This document shows positions 17,218 to 27,608 of a stretch of DNA of 64,000 nucleotides, in pieces (position 1 is the stretch's first letter; the number at the start of each line of letters is the position of its first letter). Source of the stretch: Curtobacterium sp. BH-2-1-1 (GTDB lineage: Bacteria > Actinomycetota > Actinomycetes > Actinomycetales > Microbacteriaceae); contig NZ_CP017580.1 of NCBI RefSeq assembly GCF_001806325.1, forward strand, positions 1,798,001 to 1,862,000. Reading direction: 5' to 3'. Made by a program: the position numbers and the translations under genes. The notes beneath the pieces are model-generated. The model saw nothing but the letters and a program-made list of their open reading frames with translations. It was not told the DNA's origin and did not search any database.

Positions 17218-17700
17218 CTAGACCTCCGCGGCGAAGGACGCCGCGCGGAGCTGCAGGTCCTCGATCCGCTGCAGTCGTGCGGCCTCGACGTCGTAGCCCT
17301 CGTACGCGAGCGGCGGCGTCCGCCGGACGTTGCGCGAGCACTGGAAGTCCTGGCAGACGAGCGTGCCGACGGTGTTGCCGTTGCGACCCGCCTTGCCGGA
17401 CCGCTTCGCGCTGTAGAACACGACGTCGTTCGGGAGCTTCACGTCCTGGCACCACGAGCACTGCGCCCGGGCACGGGGCGAGGCCTCGGCCTGCCGGAAC
17501 AGGATGCCGACGAGGTCGCCCTCGAGGGTCGGCACGACGGCGTACGCGCGCCGGGCGAGCTTCGGGTCGCGCCAGCCGAGGTAGTCGAGCGCGTCCCAGT
17601 CGACGTTCTCGAGGTCGGCGGGCAGCGTGAGGTCGCCGGTCTCCTTGCGGGAGGCGTTGACGAAGGACGTGCGGATGGTCTTCTCGCTGATGGGCAGCAT
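17218..17700 (-). CDS. FBP-domain zinc-finger protein (FusB-like)
   Basis: 160-residue cytoplasmic protein of the FBP C-terminal domain family, a four-cysteine treble-clef zinc finger. The metal site is visible as CSWCQ (about 84-88) and CQDFQC (about 116-121). The name (fibronectin-binding) is historical. The best-studied relative, FusB, binds elongation factor G and frees it from fusidic-acid-stalled ribosomes, so a role in translation-factor rescue is a reasonable inference. The ATG at 17700 is preceded by GAGAGCG. Upstream, a putative leaderless promoter drives two overlapping tiny ORFs, which could form a translation-sensing leader. Confidence 0.85.
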   Translation of the reverse strand: MLPISEKTIRTSFVNASRKETGDLTLPADLENVDWDALDYLGWRDPKLARRAYAVVPTLEGDLVGILFRQAEASPRARAQCSWCQDVKLPNDVVFYSAKRSGKAGRNGNTVGTLVCQDFQCSRNVRRTPPLAYEGYDVEAARLQRIEDLQLRAASFAAEV

Positions 17701-17760
17701 GGTGGTTCGCTCTCGGACGGGCCCGGGGCACGCGGACGCATGCCGCACCGGGCGGAGGGT

Positions 17761-17808
17761 TCAGGGTTCGATGACGGCGGCCGCACCGAACGGTGCGACC
17801 GGGGGCAT
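17761..17808 (-). CDS. Candidate second upstream mini-ORF (15 aa)
   Basis: ATG at 17808 reads MPPVAPFGAAAVIEP then stops. Its ATG overlaps the stop of the preceding mini-ORF as TGATG, the pattern of translational re-initiation. A palindrome GCACCGAACGGTGC (17783-17796) lies inside it. It could be chance; evidence is only the overlap and position 60 nt before the FBP gene. Confidence 0.25.
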   Translation of the reverse strand: MPPVAPFGAAAVIEP

Positions 17809-17858
17809 CACGCCCTGATGTCGGCGAAACGGGCGCCGACCACCTCCTGGAAGCTCAC
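17808..17858 (-). CDS. Candidate leaderless upstream mini-ORF (16 aa)
   Basis: GTG at 17858 reads VSFQEVVGARFADIRA then TGA. A TAGGCT -10 hexamer (17865-17870, minus) lies exactly 6 nt upstream, the same geometry as the leaderless genes elsewhere in the window. It would be the first translated codons of the FBP-gene transcript and could serve as a leader peptide that senses ribosome stalling. Confidence 0.35.
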   Translation of the reverse strand: MSFQEVVGARFADIRA

Positions 17859-17880
17859 CCGACCAGCCTACGTCGACGTG

Positions 17881-18612
17881 TCAAGCCGGGCGCGGCCGCG
17901 CGGTGAGGAGGACGAGCAAGCCCTCGAACGTCGGCTGCGTGCGGAGCGCGCCGTGGGCTCGGTCCCACTCGCCGGACTCGAGGGCCGTGCGGAGCGCGGC
18001 GACGGACCGCCGCGCGGTCATCTCGTCGACGGAGCTCCACGCCGAGTCGGCCCGTCGTGCGCCCGGGTCGAGGAGGCGTTCCGGCCGCGCGTAGTACGCC
18101 TCGGAGAACCCGTCGACGCACGTGAACGGGATCGGCAGACGCGTGGTCGTCACCGCGTCGTCGGCGAGGGCCGCCGCGATCCGGGCGAGCGCGGGGTACC
18201 GCCGGGCCTCGGTCGCCATGACCTCGGGGGCGTACTCGGCGAGCCAGAAGTCCTCGACACGGTCGGGGTCGCACGTCAGGATCACGATCGGGCCCCGCGT
18301 CACCCGGCGCAGCTCGGCCAGCCCACGCTCGAGGTCGCCCCACTCGTGCACGGAGAAGGTCGTCATCGCGGCGTCGAACGTGTCGTCGGCGAACGGCAGG
18401 TCCTCGGCGGTGGCGTCGATCGAGGTCACCTCGCGGTCGGTGGGCTCGTAGGACCCGGCGCCGGCGCCCACGTCGAGGACCGTCCGAGCGTCACCGAGGG
18501 CCTTCGCGATCGCCCGGGCGAAGGACGGCTCCGGCCGACGGTACTTCCGGTGGTCCTGACCGATGCGGGCGGAGTCGGCGTCCCCCGCTGAACCGTCCGT
18601 CGTCCTCGTCAC
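17881..18612 (-). CDS. SAM-dependent methyltransferase, class I
   Basis: 243 residues with a Rossmann methyltransferase domain. Motif I is VLDVGAGAGSYEP (about 45-57), the acidic end of strand 2 is TSIDATAEDLPF, and motif IV/post region is DAAMTTFSVHEWGD, then LAELRRVTRG. Substrate unknown; the type (UbiE/COQ5-like, Methyltransf_11) acts on small molecules. The GTG at 18612 has TAGGCT (18619-18624, minus) 6 nt upstream, so it is leaderless. It shares a 38-bp divergent promoter region with the small membrane protein at 18651. Confidence 0.88.
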   Translation of the reverse strand: MTRTTDGSAGDADSARIGQDHRKYRRPEPSFARAIAKALGDARTVLDVGAGAGSYEPTDREVTSIDATAEDLPFADDTFDAAMTTFSVHEWGDLERGLAELRRVTRGPIVILTCDPDRVEDFWLAEYAPEVMATEARRYPALARIAAALADDAVTTTRLPIPFTCVDGFSEAYYARPERLLDPGARRADSAWSSVDEMTARRSVAALRTALESGEWDRAHGALRTQPTFEGLLVLLTARPRPA

Positions 18613-18650
18613 GGCCCCAGCCTACGGACCGGGCCTGTTACGGTCGGGCC

Positions 18651-18887
18651 ATGGTATCCGGGGGATTCGCCGTCGTCAGTGTCCTGTACATCGCGTTCGT
18701 CGTGGCGCTCGCCGTGCTGACGGTCGCGCTCATCGTGCTCGTGTTCGCCGCGATCCGCGTGCTGCGGCTGTCCGCGACGGAGCGGCAGCTGCGCATCGAG
18801 CGGCTGCGGTACGACGCCGCCGTCGGCGGCATCGACGACCACGGTGCCGGCCCGGACGAGACAGGTCCCGCGACCCCGACCGCCTGA
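18651..18887 (+). CDS. Small single-helix membrane protein
   Basis: 78 residues. One long hydrophobic segment at about residues 5-40 (VLYIAFVVALAVLTVALIVL within it), then a basic amphipathic stretch ERQLRIERLRYDAAVGG and a short acidic tail. No family recognised. TACGGT (18639-18644) lies 6 nt upstream of the ATG, so the transcript is probably leaderless. Divergent from the methyltransferase gene. Confidence 0.72.
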   Translation: MVSGGFAVVSVLYIAFVVALAVLTVALIVLVFAAIRVLRLSATERQLRIERLRYDAAVGGIDDHGAGPDETGPATPTA

Positions 18888-18905
18888 CCGTCGACGCGCG
18901 GGGGG

Positions 18906-19811
18906 TCAGTCGACCGACTCGGTCTCCGACTCACGCAGCGCCGCGTAGTGCTCGGCACGCTCGGTCGCAGCCCACGACCCGAGGAGCGCCAGGGACCGCT
19001 CGGACTCGCTGCCGGGCTCGGCCGAGTACGAGAACATCACCAGGCCCGGGTCCGCGACGAGTTCCAGCGCCTCGTAGTCGAGCCGGAGCTCACCGACGAT
19101 GGGGTGCACGAGCCGCTTCTTGCCGGTGCGGTGCATCCGGACGTCGTGGGCGGCCCACCACGTGCGGAACTCCTCGCTCCGGGTCGACAGCTCACCGACG
19201 AGGGTCACGAGTCCGGGCTCGCACGGGTTCGAGACCGCGGCCGCACGGAGGATCGCCACCGCGTCCCGAGCGGTCTGCGCCCAGTCCGCGAAGAACTCCT
19301 TCGCCGCGGGGTCGAGGAACGTGAAGCGCGCGGTGTTCACCGGACGACCGGGGCCCGCGAACATCGGCGCGTACAGCGCGCGACCGAGCTCGTTCGTCGC
19401 GACCACGTCACCACGCTCGTTCCGCACCCAGGCGGGCGCTCCCGTGATCGAGTCGAGCAGCCGCTGCACACCGGGGCGCACGCGGGTCGGGACGTTGCGG
19501 TGCATCACCTTCACGCCGGCGTTCGCCAGGCGGGCGAGGTCCCACAGGTGCACGCGCTCGTCCTCGTCGAGCTGCAGCGCACCGGCGAGCCCCTCGAGCA
19601 CGCTGTCCGAGACGCCCTTGAGCGAACCCCGCTCGAGCCGCGTGTAGTAGTCCACGCTGACGCCGGCGAGCATGGCGACCTCGTGCCGACGCAGTCCCGG
19701 CACCCGTCGGACACCGCCGCCGAACGACGGCATGCCGACCTGCTCGGGAGTGAGCCGCGCCCGCCTCGAGGACAGGAAGTCGCGGATCTCGTTGCGCACG
19801 TCGATACCCAT
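18906..19811 (-). CDS. XRE-family regulator with MmyB-like ligand domain (paralogue)
   Basis: 301-residue regulator with the same architecture as 400-1278: HTH with LRRHEVAMLAGVSVDYYTRLERG at about 38-60, then the MmyB-like sensory domain with GRPVNTARFTFLDP and EFRTWWAAHDVRMHRTG. The two share long near-identical blocks and are paralogues. TACGCT (19818-19823, minus) is 6 nt before the ATG, so the mRNA is leaderless. Its target is not evident; no reductase gene is adjacent, unlike the first copy. Confidence 0.9.
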   Translation of the reverse strand: MGIDVRNEIRDFLSSRRARLTPEQVGMPSFGGGVRRVPGLRRHEVAMLAGVSVDYYTRLERGSLKGVSDSVLEGLAGALQLDEDERVHLWDLARLANAGVKVMHRNVPTRVRPGVQRLLDSITGAPAWVRNERGDVVATNELGRALYAPMFAGPGRPVNTARFTFLDPAAKEFFADWAQTARDAVAILRAAAVSNPCEPGLVTLVGELSTRSEEFRTWWAAHDVRMHRTGKKRLVHPIVGELRLDYEALELVADPGLVMFSYSAEPGSESERSLALLGSWAATERAEHYAALRESETESVD

Positions 19812-19881
19812 GCGACGAGCGTACGTCCCGTGGCTGGTACCGCGGCAGGCCCTGCCCGTACCCGGGACGGGACGAGACGGA

Positions 19882-19915
19882 CGGGAGGCGCGGGGCGGGT
19901 CCGCACCGTCCTCCC
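19882..19915. repeat. Degenerate hairpin repeat, family A copy 5
   Basis: GGGAGGCGCGG on the left and CCGTCCTCCC on the right form an imperfect member of the family. It directly abuts the 65-bp repeat copy 2, so both elements stand 3' of the CNNM gene. Confidence 0.5.
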
Positions 19916-19975
19916 TCGCAGGCTCGGTCGGCGCGCCCCGCGCAACGCTCCGCGTTGCCGCCGAGCGGGGCGCGC
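19911..19975 (-). repeat. 65-bp hairpin repeat, copy 2
   Basis: Inverted copy of 4571-4635 with 2 mismatches. Read in the sense of the CNNM gene it begins 5 nt after that gene's stop codon, just as copy 1 follows the SDR stop. Contains nested stems GCGCGCCCCGC/GCGGGGCGCGC and GCAACGC/GCGTTGC. Confidence 0.75.
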
Positions 19976-19980
19976 CCGCG

Positions 19981-21240
19981 TCAGGCGGTTGCGTCGGCCG
20001 TGATGCTGACGCGCGCCACGCGGTGACCGTCCATGGCGGTCACCTCGAGCCGGTGGCCGCCGACCTCGACGACGTCCCCGACCTCGGGCACGCGGTCCAG
20101 CGCCACCTGCACCAGGCCGCCCACCGTCTCGTAGTCGCCGTCGGGGAGGGCCGGGCCGCCGTCGGCCACGAGGTCCTCGAGCACGGTCGCCCCGTCGACG
20201 CCGTCGTGCTCGGCCGCGGGCTCGTCGTACTCGTCGCGGATGCGTCCGACGAGGTCCTCGAGCAGCGCCTCGAGCGTCACCATGCCCGCGCTGCCGCCGT
20301 ACTCGTCGACGACCAGGGCGATCTGGTGTCCCTCGGTGCGCATGTCCGCGATCGCACTCGACAGCGACTTCGTCTCGGGCAGCGCGAGCACCGGACGCAC
20401 GAGGGTCGACACCGGTGCGGTGGGGTCCTCCGGGCGCAGCAGGTCCCGCAGGTGGACGAACCCGTCGACGTGGTCCCGCGTGCCGTCGGTGACGAGGTAC
20501 CGGGTGTGCCCGAGGTCGATGGCGTGGTCGGTGGCCGCGGCGATCGAGGTGCCCGCGTCGATCGTGGACACGTCGTACCAGGGCCGCATCGACTCGCGGA
20601 GGATCCGGTCGCCCGCGTCGAGGGCGCTCCGGGCGATCCGGCGTCCCTGGGCGTCGATGGCGTCGTGGTCCTCGACGAGACCGCGGAGCTCCTCGGTGCT
20701 CATCGACTCGCTCCGGGCGTTCGGGTCCCCGCCGAGCAGCCGCACGACGGTGTCGGTCGACTTCGAGAGCAGCCAGATCACCGGGCGCATGAGCGTGGCG
20801 AACCGGTCGAGCGTCGGGGCGACGGCCATCGAGAAGCCCTCGGCTCGCTGCAGGGCGAGTCGCTTCGGCACGAGCTCGCCGAAGACCAGCGAGAGGTAGG
20901 CGATCACGAGGGTCATCAGCACCAGTGCCACCGTCTCGGCAGCACCCTGCTCGAGCCCGAGGCCCGTGAACAGCGGGGCGACGTCCGGAGCGATCGACGA
21001 CGCGCCGTACGCGGCCGAGAAGAACCCGGCGACGGTCACGCCGATCTGCACGGCGGAGAGGAAGCGGTTCGGGTCGCGGCCGAGCTCGGCGACCCGCATC
21101 CCCCGGGACCCGCGGCGCTCGAGCTGCTGCAGCTGCGACTCACGGAGGGAGACGAGGGCGATCTCGGCTGCGGCGAACACGCCACCGACGAGCACGAAGA
21201 GCACCACGAGCCCGAAGGCGATCCAGGTGTCGGGTCCCAT
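19981..21240 (-). CDS. CNNM/CorC-family membrane protein (HlyC/CorC-like)
   Basis: 419-residue membrane protein of the family once called hemolysins, now linked to Mg2+ or other cation export. Order: DUF21 transmembrane domain about residues 1-190 with EIALVSLRESQLQQLERRG and FGELVPKRLALQ, a tandem CBS pair about 210-330, and a C-terminal CorC/HlyC domain about 345-415. The CBS pair includes VVDEYGGSAGMVTLEALLEDLVG. CBS pairs usually bind ATP or Mg-ATP and gate transport. It is transcribed in the same direction as the M23 gene, 83 bp downstream of it. Confidence 0.92.
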   Translation of the reverse strand: MGPDTWIAFGLVVLFVLVGGVFAAAEIALVSLRESQLQQLERRGSRGMRVAELGRDPNRFLSAVQIGVTVAGFFSAAYGASSIAPDVAPLFTGLGLEQGAAETVALVLMTLVIAYLSLVFGELVPKRLALQRAEGFSMAVAPTLDRFATLMRPVIWLLSKSTDTVVRLLGGDPNARSESMSTEELRGLVEDHDAIDAQGRRIARSALDAGDRILRESMRPWYDVSTIDAGTSIAAATDHAIDLGHTRYLVTDGTRDHVDGFVHLRDLLRPEDPTAPVSTLVRPVLALPETKSLSSAIADMRTEGHQIALVVDEYGGSAGMVTLEALLEDLVGRIRDEYDEPAAEHDGVDGATVLEDLVADGGPALPDGDYETVGGLVQVALDRVPEVGDVVEVGGHRLEVTAMDGHRVARVSITADATA

Positions 21241-21297
21241 CAGCGGGCTGCCGGCTCAGATCGGCGACGGGCGGGCGGTCTGTGACAGTCGTCCATG

Positions 21298-21315
21298 CCT
21301 GTGAGCATGCACAGG
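21298..21315. terminator. Small hairpin between M23 and CNNM genes
   Basis: CCTGTG (21298-21303) and CACAGG (21310-21315) pair around a 6-nt loop, and the palindrome CCTGATCAGG (21319-21328) overlaps the M23 stop. They may weaken or end the M23 transcript before the CNNM gene. No U-tract. Confidence 0.35.
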
Positions 21316-21323
21316 GAACCTGA

Positions 21324-22313
21324 TCAGGCGGTGAGGGAACGCCCGATGCGCGCTTCGAGCCAGGCTTCCGGGTCGATCGGCGTCTCGCCGTCCATCAGGA
21401 CCTCGAGGTGGAGGTGCGCCCCGGTCGAGACCCCGGAGGAGCCGACCTTGCCGATGAACTGCCCGGCCTCGACGGTGTCGCCGACCTTCAGCGGCGAGGA
21501 GCCGGGGATCATGTGGCCGTAGAGCGTCGAGACCTCGCGCCCGTCGATCACGTGGTCGATGATCACCGCGGTGCCGTACGAGAAGTACGTGCCGGAGACC
21601 CGGACGGTCCCCGCGGCCACGGCACCGATCGGCGCGCCCATGCCCGGGTTGAAGTCGAGGCCCTGGTGGAGCGACGAGCAGGCGCCGCACGGAGCCGAGC
21701 GGTAGCCGAAGCCCGAGCTCATCCGTACCGGCCCGGGGAACGGCGACCGGACCTCGCCGCCGTAGGACACCGACGTGCCCGGGGCCCCGGCCGAACCGCC
21801 GCCGACCGTGAAGCCGTCGCGGTCGAGGGCGGAGGCGGAGATCGCCTGCGTCACGGCGTAGTCCTGCGTGCGGACGGAGGGTGCGAGGGTCGCGGTCGCC
21901 ATCGAGGTGCCGGCGCTGGCGTGCGCGGGCATCGCGGACGCGGCGAACATCGCGAGGGCGGCGAGGGCGCTCGTGAGCGTCACGCTGCTGGCGCGGCGGG
22001 ACCTGGAGGCGCGGGTCGCCCGGGCGACGGCGGGCACGCTGGGTGCGGGGCGACGGACGACGCGCTGGATGCGGGCGTCGACGTGCTCGGTCGTCGCACG
22101 CGCTGCGGCCGCTCGACGACCGGTGCGCTCGGGCTTCGGCGCGCGAGGCGGCGCGGGCGTGCGCTCGGCCTTCGGTGCGCGCTCGGGCTTCGGCGTCCGC
22201 TCACGGCGGGCCGGCTTGCGGGCTGCGGCGCGCTCGGCCTCGAGGGCGGCGCGACGGGACAGGTGCACCACCGGGGTGTCCGGGTGCTGGTCGAGTTCGC
22301 GTGCAGTCGTCAT
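21324..22313 (-). CDS. M23-family (LytM) endopeptidase with basic cytoplasmic N-terminus
   Basis: 329-residue cell-wall metallopeptidase. The first ~105 residues are unusual: rich in Lys, Arg, Pro, Glu and Ala, with repeated ERTPKPERAPKAERTP-like units. A single hydrophobic segment follows (about 112-132, ending PAHASA), then the M23 domain (about 205-315). Zinc ligands are HQGLDF (His, Asp) and GAHLHLEV (HxH). It should cut peptidoglycan cross-links or act as a LytM regulator outside the membrane. The divergent gene at 22476 shares the upstream region. The reason for the long charged cytoplasmic tail is unknown. Confidence 0.9.
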   Translation of the reverse strand: MTTARELDQHPDTPVVHLSRRAALEAERAAARKPARRERTPKPERAPKAERTPAPPRAPKPERTGRRAAAARATTEHVDARIQRVVRRPAPSVPAVARATRASRSRRASSVTLTSALAALAMFAASAMPAHASAGTSMATATLAPSVRTQDYAVTQAISASALDRDGFTVGGGSAGAPGTSVSYGGEVRSPFPGPVRMSSGFGYRSAPCGACSSLHQGLDFNPGMGAPIGAVAAGTVRVSGTYFSYGTAVIIDHVIDGREVSTLYGHMIPGSSPLKVGDTVEAGQFIGKVGSSGVSTGAHLHLEVLMDGETPIDPEAWLEARIGRSLTA

Positions 22314-22438
22314 GGCCGCCCACCATTCTGCACGACTCTGTCGCTTTGTACAGGTCCTTTCGTGATCTCATCGTTACCGAAGTGCTGGGAGGCTGCTGAT
22401 CCCACAGCCAGGCCCGGCCCCGGATGGCGCCCGATCAG

Positions 22439-22444
22439 TAGTGT
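22439..22444 (+). promoter_or_regulatory. Putative -10 for 22476 gene
   Basis: TAGTGT, with a predicted transcript leader of about 25 nt that carries the ribosome site GGAAAGGA ahead of the ATG at 22476. Confidence 0.4.
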
Positions 22445-22475
22445 CCGCAGTGAGCGAGCGGAAAGGACCCTCCAC

Positions 22476-22970
22476 ATGGCCCGAACACCGCGCGAGCGGC
22501 ACGAACCGGTCGACCTGGCGTCGGCGCACGTCGTGCTCGCCGGGACGCAGGAGCTCCTGCCGGTGCTCCGGACCGCTGCCGTCCGGGCCGGGGTCGACGC
22601 CGCCCGGATGCGCGTGGTCGGGGTGGACGACCTGCCCGACCCCGAGGAGACCTGGGACGCCGAACTCGCGGTCATCGCGATCCGTCGGCCCGGTGACGAC
22701 CCGGCGTTCCACCGTGCGCACGAGGCCGCCGAGATGATCGACCCGCTGCTCGCGCCGCACGCGGTCCGGATCGTCGTGACGGTCTCGGGGCTGACCCGGC
22801 TCGCGCCGAAGGTCGAGCGGACGCTGACGTCCGAGGTGCTCCACCAGATCGGCGCGGCGTCGGCACCGTCCGGGTTCGAGCGGCCGTTCCGGAACTTCCG
22901 GATGCGCGTGGGGCTCGCGGCCCTGAAGACCGCCGGCGTCCGGGTCTTCCGGGTGCGCATCGGCGAGTGA
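22476..22970 (+). CDS. Conserved-looking protein of unknown function
   Basis: 164 residues, soluble, no recognised family. It opens with a basic segment, then VDLASAHVVLAGTQELLPVLR, alternating strands and helices that could form a response-regulator-like or Rossmann-like fold (VVGVDDLPDPEETWDAELAVIAI). The C-terminal part is basic (RPFRNFRMRVGLAALKTAG). GGAAAGGA lies 8 nt before the ATG, a strong ribosome site. It ends 3 bp from the stop of the antiporter gene, so the two are convergent. Confidence 0.75.
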   Translation: MARTPRERHEPVDLASAHVVLAGTQELLPVLRTAAVRAGVDAARMRVVGVDDLPDPEETWDAELAVIAIRRPGDDPAFHRAHEAAEMIDPLLAPHAVRIVVTVSGLTRLAPKVERTLTSEVLHQIGAASAPSGFERPFRNFRMRVGLAALKTAGVRVFRVRIGE

Positions 22971-22973
22971 CCG

Positions 22974-24665
22974 TCACCGTGCGGGAGCGCCCCTGAGCTC
23001 GAGGGCGATCTGCTCGGCGTCGAGGTTCTGCAGCATCGACTCGAGCACCTCGGCGTCGAAACTGCCGTCGTCGCGGGCGTCGAGGATCGCGGCGCGCTGC
23101 GCTTCGAGCACCGCCAGACGCCGGGCCTTCTCGCGCCCCATCCACGCCCGGAGTTCGGCGGGGTCGGCGGCCTCGAGCTCTTCCCGCGCGCGGGGTCCGG
23201 CCTCGCTCGTCCCGGGGACCTGCTCCGCCGCTGCCCGCATGAGCTCGAGGAGCCGCTTGCGTTCCTCGGTGTCCTGCGCGGCGGTGTCCGTCGTCGGCGC
23301 GGCGATGCGACGGAGGAGCGGCCCGATCGTCCCGCCCTGGACCACGAGCGACAGCAGGGCCACGGCGAACGCGACGAAGACGAGCAGTGACCGCTGGGGC
23401 GTGCCCTCGGGGAGCGTCTGGGCCGCCGCGACGGTCACCGCGCCGCGCATCCCCGCCCAGACCACCGCGGTGCCCTCCCGCCAGCCGAGCGGCGCCTTCG
23501 TGTAGTACGCGATGTCCGCCAGGGTGCGACGGACCCGCACCGCGAACCGGTCGAGTTCCCGTTCGGACGGCGCCCGGTTGCCCGGTCGGTGTTCGCGGAT
23601 CACCTCGCTCATGGCGTCGCGGTCCTGCGCGTGCATCTCCGCGAAGCGGGTCTGCATCCGTTCGCCGCGCTTGGCGCTGGCGGACAGGGCGAGCAGCAGT
23701 GGCACGACGTAGGCGGCCCGGACGAGGACGGTGAGCACGAAGGCGCCGACGGCGATGAGGAGCGCCGGCCCGATCCCGGCGTGCTGGTCCTGCACGTCGC
23801 CGAGGATCGACGCGAGCTGCAGCCCCATCGTCAGGAACACGGCACCCTCGAGCACGAGCTCGATCGTCTGCCAGTTCTGGGCGTCCGACAGCCGGTGCCC
23901 CGGGGGGAGCCTGCGCGGGCCGACGATGCCCGTGAACAGCCCCGCGACGACGGCCGCGACGAGGCCGGACCCCTCGAAGTGCTCGGTCGGGATCGCGGCG
24001 ACGAACGGCACCGCGAAGGACAGTGCCGTGTTCACCGCGGCGTTCGGCACCCGGGACCGCACCCAGACGTTGAGCCAGCCGACGAACCAGCCGATGACGA
24101 CGGCGATCGCGACCGCCCGGGCGAAGTCCCCGAGTGCGCCCCAGAACGAGAACGACGCGCCCGCGGCGAAGATCGCAGTGCGGAGGAGCACGAGCGCGGT
24201 CGCGTCGTTGAGCAGCGACTCGCCGTCGAGGATCGAGATCGCCCGCCGTGACACCGAGGTCTGCTTGACGATCGAGGTCGCGACGGCGTCGGTGGGGCTG
24301 ACGATCGCCCCGAGCGCGATGCCCCACCAGAAGCCCAGCCCCGGGACGACCCACGCGAAGAAGAGCCCGAGCACCAGGCTCGACGCGACGACGAGCAGGA
24401 CCGACAGGCCGCTGATCGCGCCGAACTCCCGCCGGAAGTTCATCGACGGCATCGACACCGCCGCCGAGTACAGCAACGGCGGCAGCACCCCCGCGAGGAT
24501 CCACTCCGGTTCGATCCGGGCGTTCGGGATCCACGGCACGAGGCTCGCGGCGACCCCCACCGCGACGAGGACGAGCGGCGCGGCGACCCCGATGCGCGGG
24601 CCGAGCACGGCAGCACCCGCGATGGCGACCAGGGCGACCACACCGATGACGAGGAGTTCGTTCAC
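22974..24665 (-). CDS. Na+/H+ antiporter, CPA1 (NhaP) family
   Basis: 563-residue cation/proton antiporter with 12 or so helices (about residues 1-400) and a ~150-residue hydrophilic C-terminal tail. Transport-site motifs are [15 protein letters not shown] and [14 protein letters not shown] (the conserved Asp and Asn-Asp). The role is pH and salt homeostasis at the plasma membrane. The GTG at 24665 has GGGGGA directly in front, too close for a ribosome site. CACGCT lies 6 nt upstream, so a leaderless start with a weak -10 is the likelier reading. It follows the DGSGP-repeat protein gene on the same strand after 28 bp. Confidence 0.9.
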   Translation of the reverse strand: MNELLVIGVVALVAIAGAAVLGPRIGVAAPLVLVAVGVAASLVPWIPNARIEPEWILAGVLPPLLYSAAVSMPSMNFRREFGAISGLSVLLVVASSLVLGLFFAWVVPGLGFWWGIALGAIVSPTDAVATSIVKQTSVSRRAISILDGESLLNDATALVLLRTAIFAAGASFSFWGALGDFARAVAIAVVIGWFVGWLNVWVRSRVPNAAVNTALSFAVPFVAAIPTEHFEGSGLVAAVVAGLFTGIVGPRRLPPGHRLSDAQNWQTIELVLEGAVFLTMGLQLASILGDVQDQHAGIGPALLIAVGAFVLTVLVRAAYVVPLLLALSASAKRGERMQTRFAEMHAQDRDAMSEVIREHRPGNRAPSERELDRFAVRVRRTLADIAYYTKAPLGWREGTAVVWAGMRGAVTVAAAQTLPEGTPQRSLLVFVAFAVALLSLVVQGGTIGPLLRRIAAPTTDTAAQDTEERKRLLELMRAAAEQVPGTSEAGPRAREELEAADPAELRAWMGREKARRLAVLEAQRAAILDARDDGSFDAEVLESMLQNLDAEQIALELRGAPAR

Positions 24666-24693
24666 TCCCCCAGCGTGGCACCGTTCCGGGCGA

Positions 24694-25059
24694 TCAGTCC
24701 CGGTCCGGCTCCGCGCTGTGGACAGCCGAGGCGTTGACGACGTGGTGTGGAGGAACGACGTGGGCGACGACCGCGACACTGCCGGCGGCCAGGACGAGCG
24801 CGAGCGTGCCCGCGGTCACGGCGGTCCCGATCCGCCGCAGCCGCGAGCCCGACCCACGGTCCCGCGGCGCGAAGCGGGCGAGCCCACGACGCGGCGTCGG
24901 ACCGACCAACCACGGCCCGGAGCCGTCCTCGTCGTACGAGAACGGCCCGGACCCGTCCGGCGCGTACCGGTACGGCCCGCTGCCGTCCACGGCGTACGCC
25001 GAACGGAGGTCCTCCGCGGACCACCCGAAGTCCTCCGGTGTCTGCCGTGTCGTCGACAT
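24694..25059 (-). CDS. Single-pass membrane protein with DGSGP repeats
   Basis: 121 residues. The N-terminal half holds three tandem 10-11-residue units built on [20 protein letters not shown] and [11 protein letters not shown] basic stretch comes next ([19 protein letters not shown]), then a transmembrane helix (about 80-103) and a short His-containing outer tail. No known family. The ATG at 25059 has AGGAGG 5 nt upstream, the best ribosome site in this region. It is divergent from icd and lies upstream of the antiporter gene, perhaps in one operon with it. Function unknown. Confidence 0.75.
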   Translation of the reverse strand: MSTTRQTPEDFGWSAEDLRSAYAVDGSGPYRYAPDGSGPFSYDEDGSGPWLVGPTPRRGLARFAPRDRGSGSRLRRIGTAVTAGTLALVLAAGSVAVVAHVVPPHHVVNASAVHSAEPDRD

Positions 25060-25173
25060 GCGCGCCTCCTGCGGTCGTGTGGTGCGGAAGACCACTCCAC
25101 GCGACGTTCCTATGAGTCGACAGTGCGCCTCCAGGAAGCCATCCGAGCATCTGCTCACGCAGGCGACACCATG

Positions 25174-25191
25174 TATCTTGATGTCGAGACA
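25174..25191. promoter_or_regulatory. Imperfect palindrome upstream of icd
   Basis: TATCTTGATGTCGAGACA is an 18-bp imperfect dyad with TCTTGA/TCGAGA half-sites. It lies 59 bp before the icd start, in the shared intergenic region. The half-sites look like those of MarR-type regulators, so it may be an operator for icd; no cognate regulator is identified. Confidence 0.45.
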
Positions 25192-25249
25192 TCCCGTTGC
25201 GCGAGTAGCGTGGACGTACCGACGGTCGAACAAGGGAGTACCCGCCAGC

Positions 25250-27460
<2,211 letters not shown>

Positions 27461-27477
27461 ACGCGGGACGCACGGAC

Positions 27478-27511
27478 GGGAGGCGCGGTGCCGGCTGGCA
27501 CCGCGCCTCCC
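27478..27511. repeat. Hairpin repeat, family A copy 6
   Basis: GGGAGGCGCGGTGCC paired with GGCACCGCGCCTCCC around a 4-nt centre, 17 bp after the icd stop and between convergent genes. The flanks also pair in part (CGGACG/CGCCCG). Confidence 0.72.
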
Positions 27512-27541
27512 GCCCGTCGTGTGGTCGCGACCCGGGCCGCG

Positions 27542-27600
27542 CTTCGTGAGCAGGAACGGTCGGGTCCGCATCACGAACCAGACCGTTCCTGCTCACGAAG
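27542..27600. repeat. Hairpin repeat, family B copy 1
   Basis: Perfect 20-bp arms, CTTCGTGAGCAGGAACGGTC (27542-27561) and its complement (27581-27600), with a 19-nt loop. It lies next to family A copy 6, 8 bp from the stop of the DUF3817 gene. It shares GTGAGCAG and the GGTC core with 37682-37732. Confidence 0.72.
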
Positions 27601-27608
27601 GCAGCGCG

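Noticed and set aside
17218..17700. Fibronectin-binding adhesin
   Set aside because: The family name is historical; the protein has no signal peptide and has a zinc-finger FusB-like architecture.
22314..22475. Riboswitch (c-di-AMP type) before the M23 gene
   Set aside because: Such elements often precede cell-wall hydrolases in actinobacteria, but the 162-bp region lacks recognisable core motifs.
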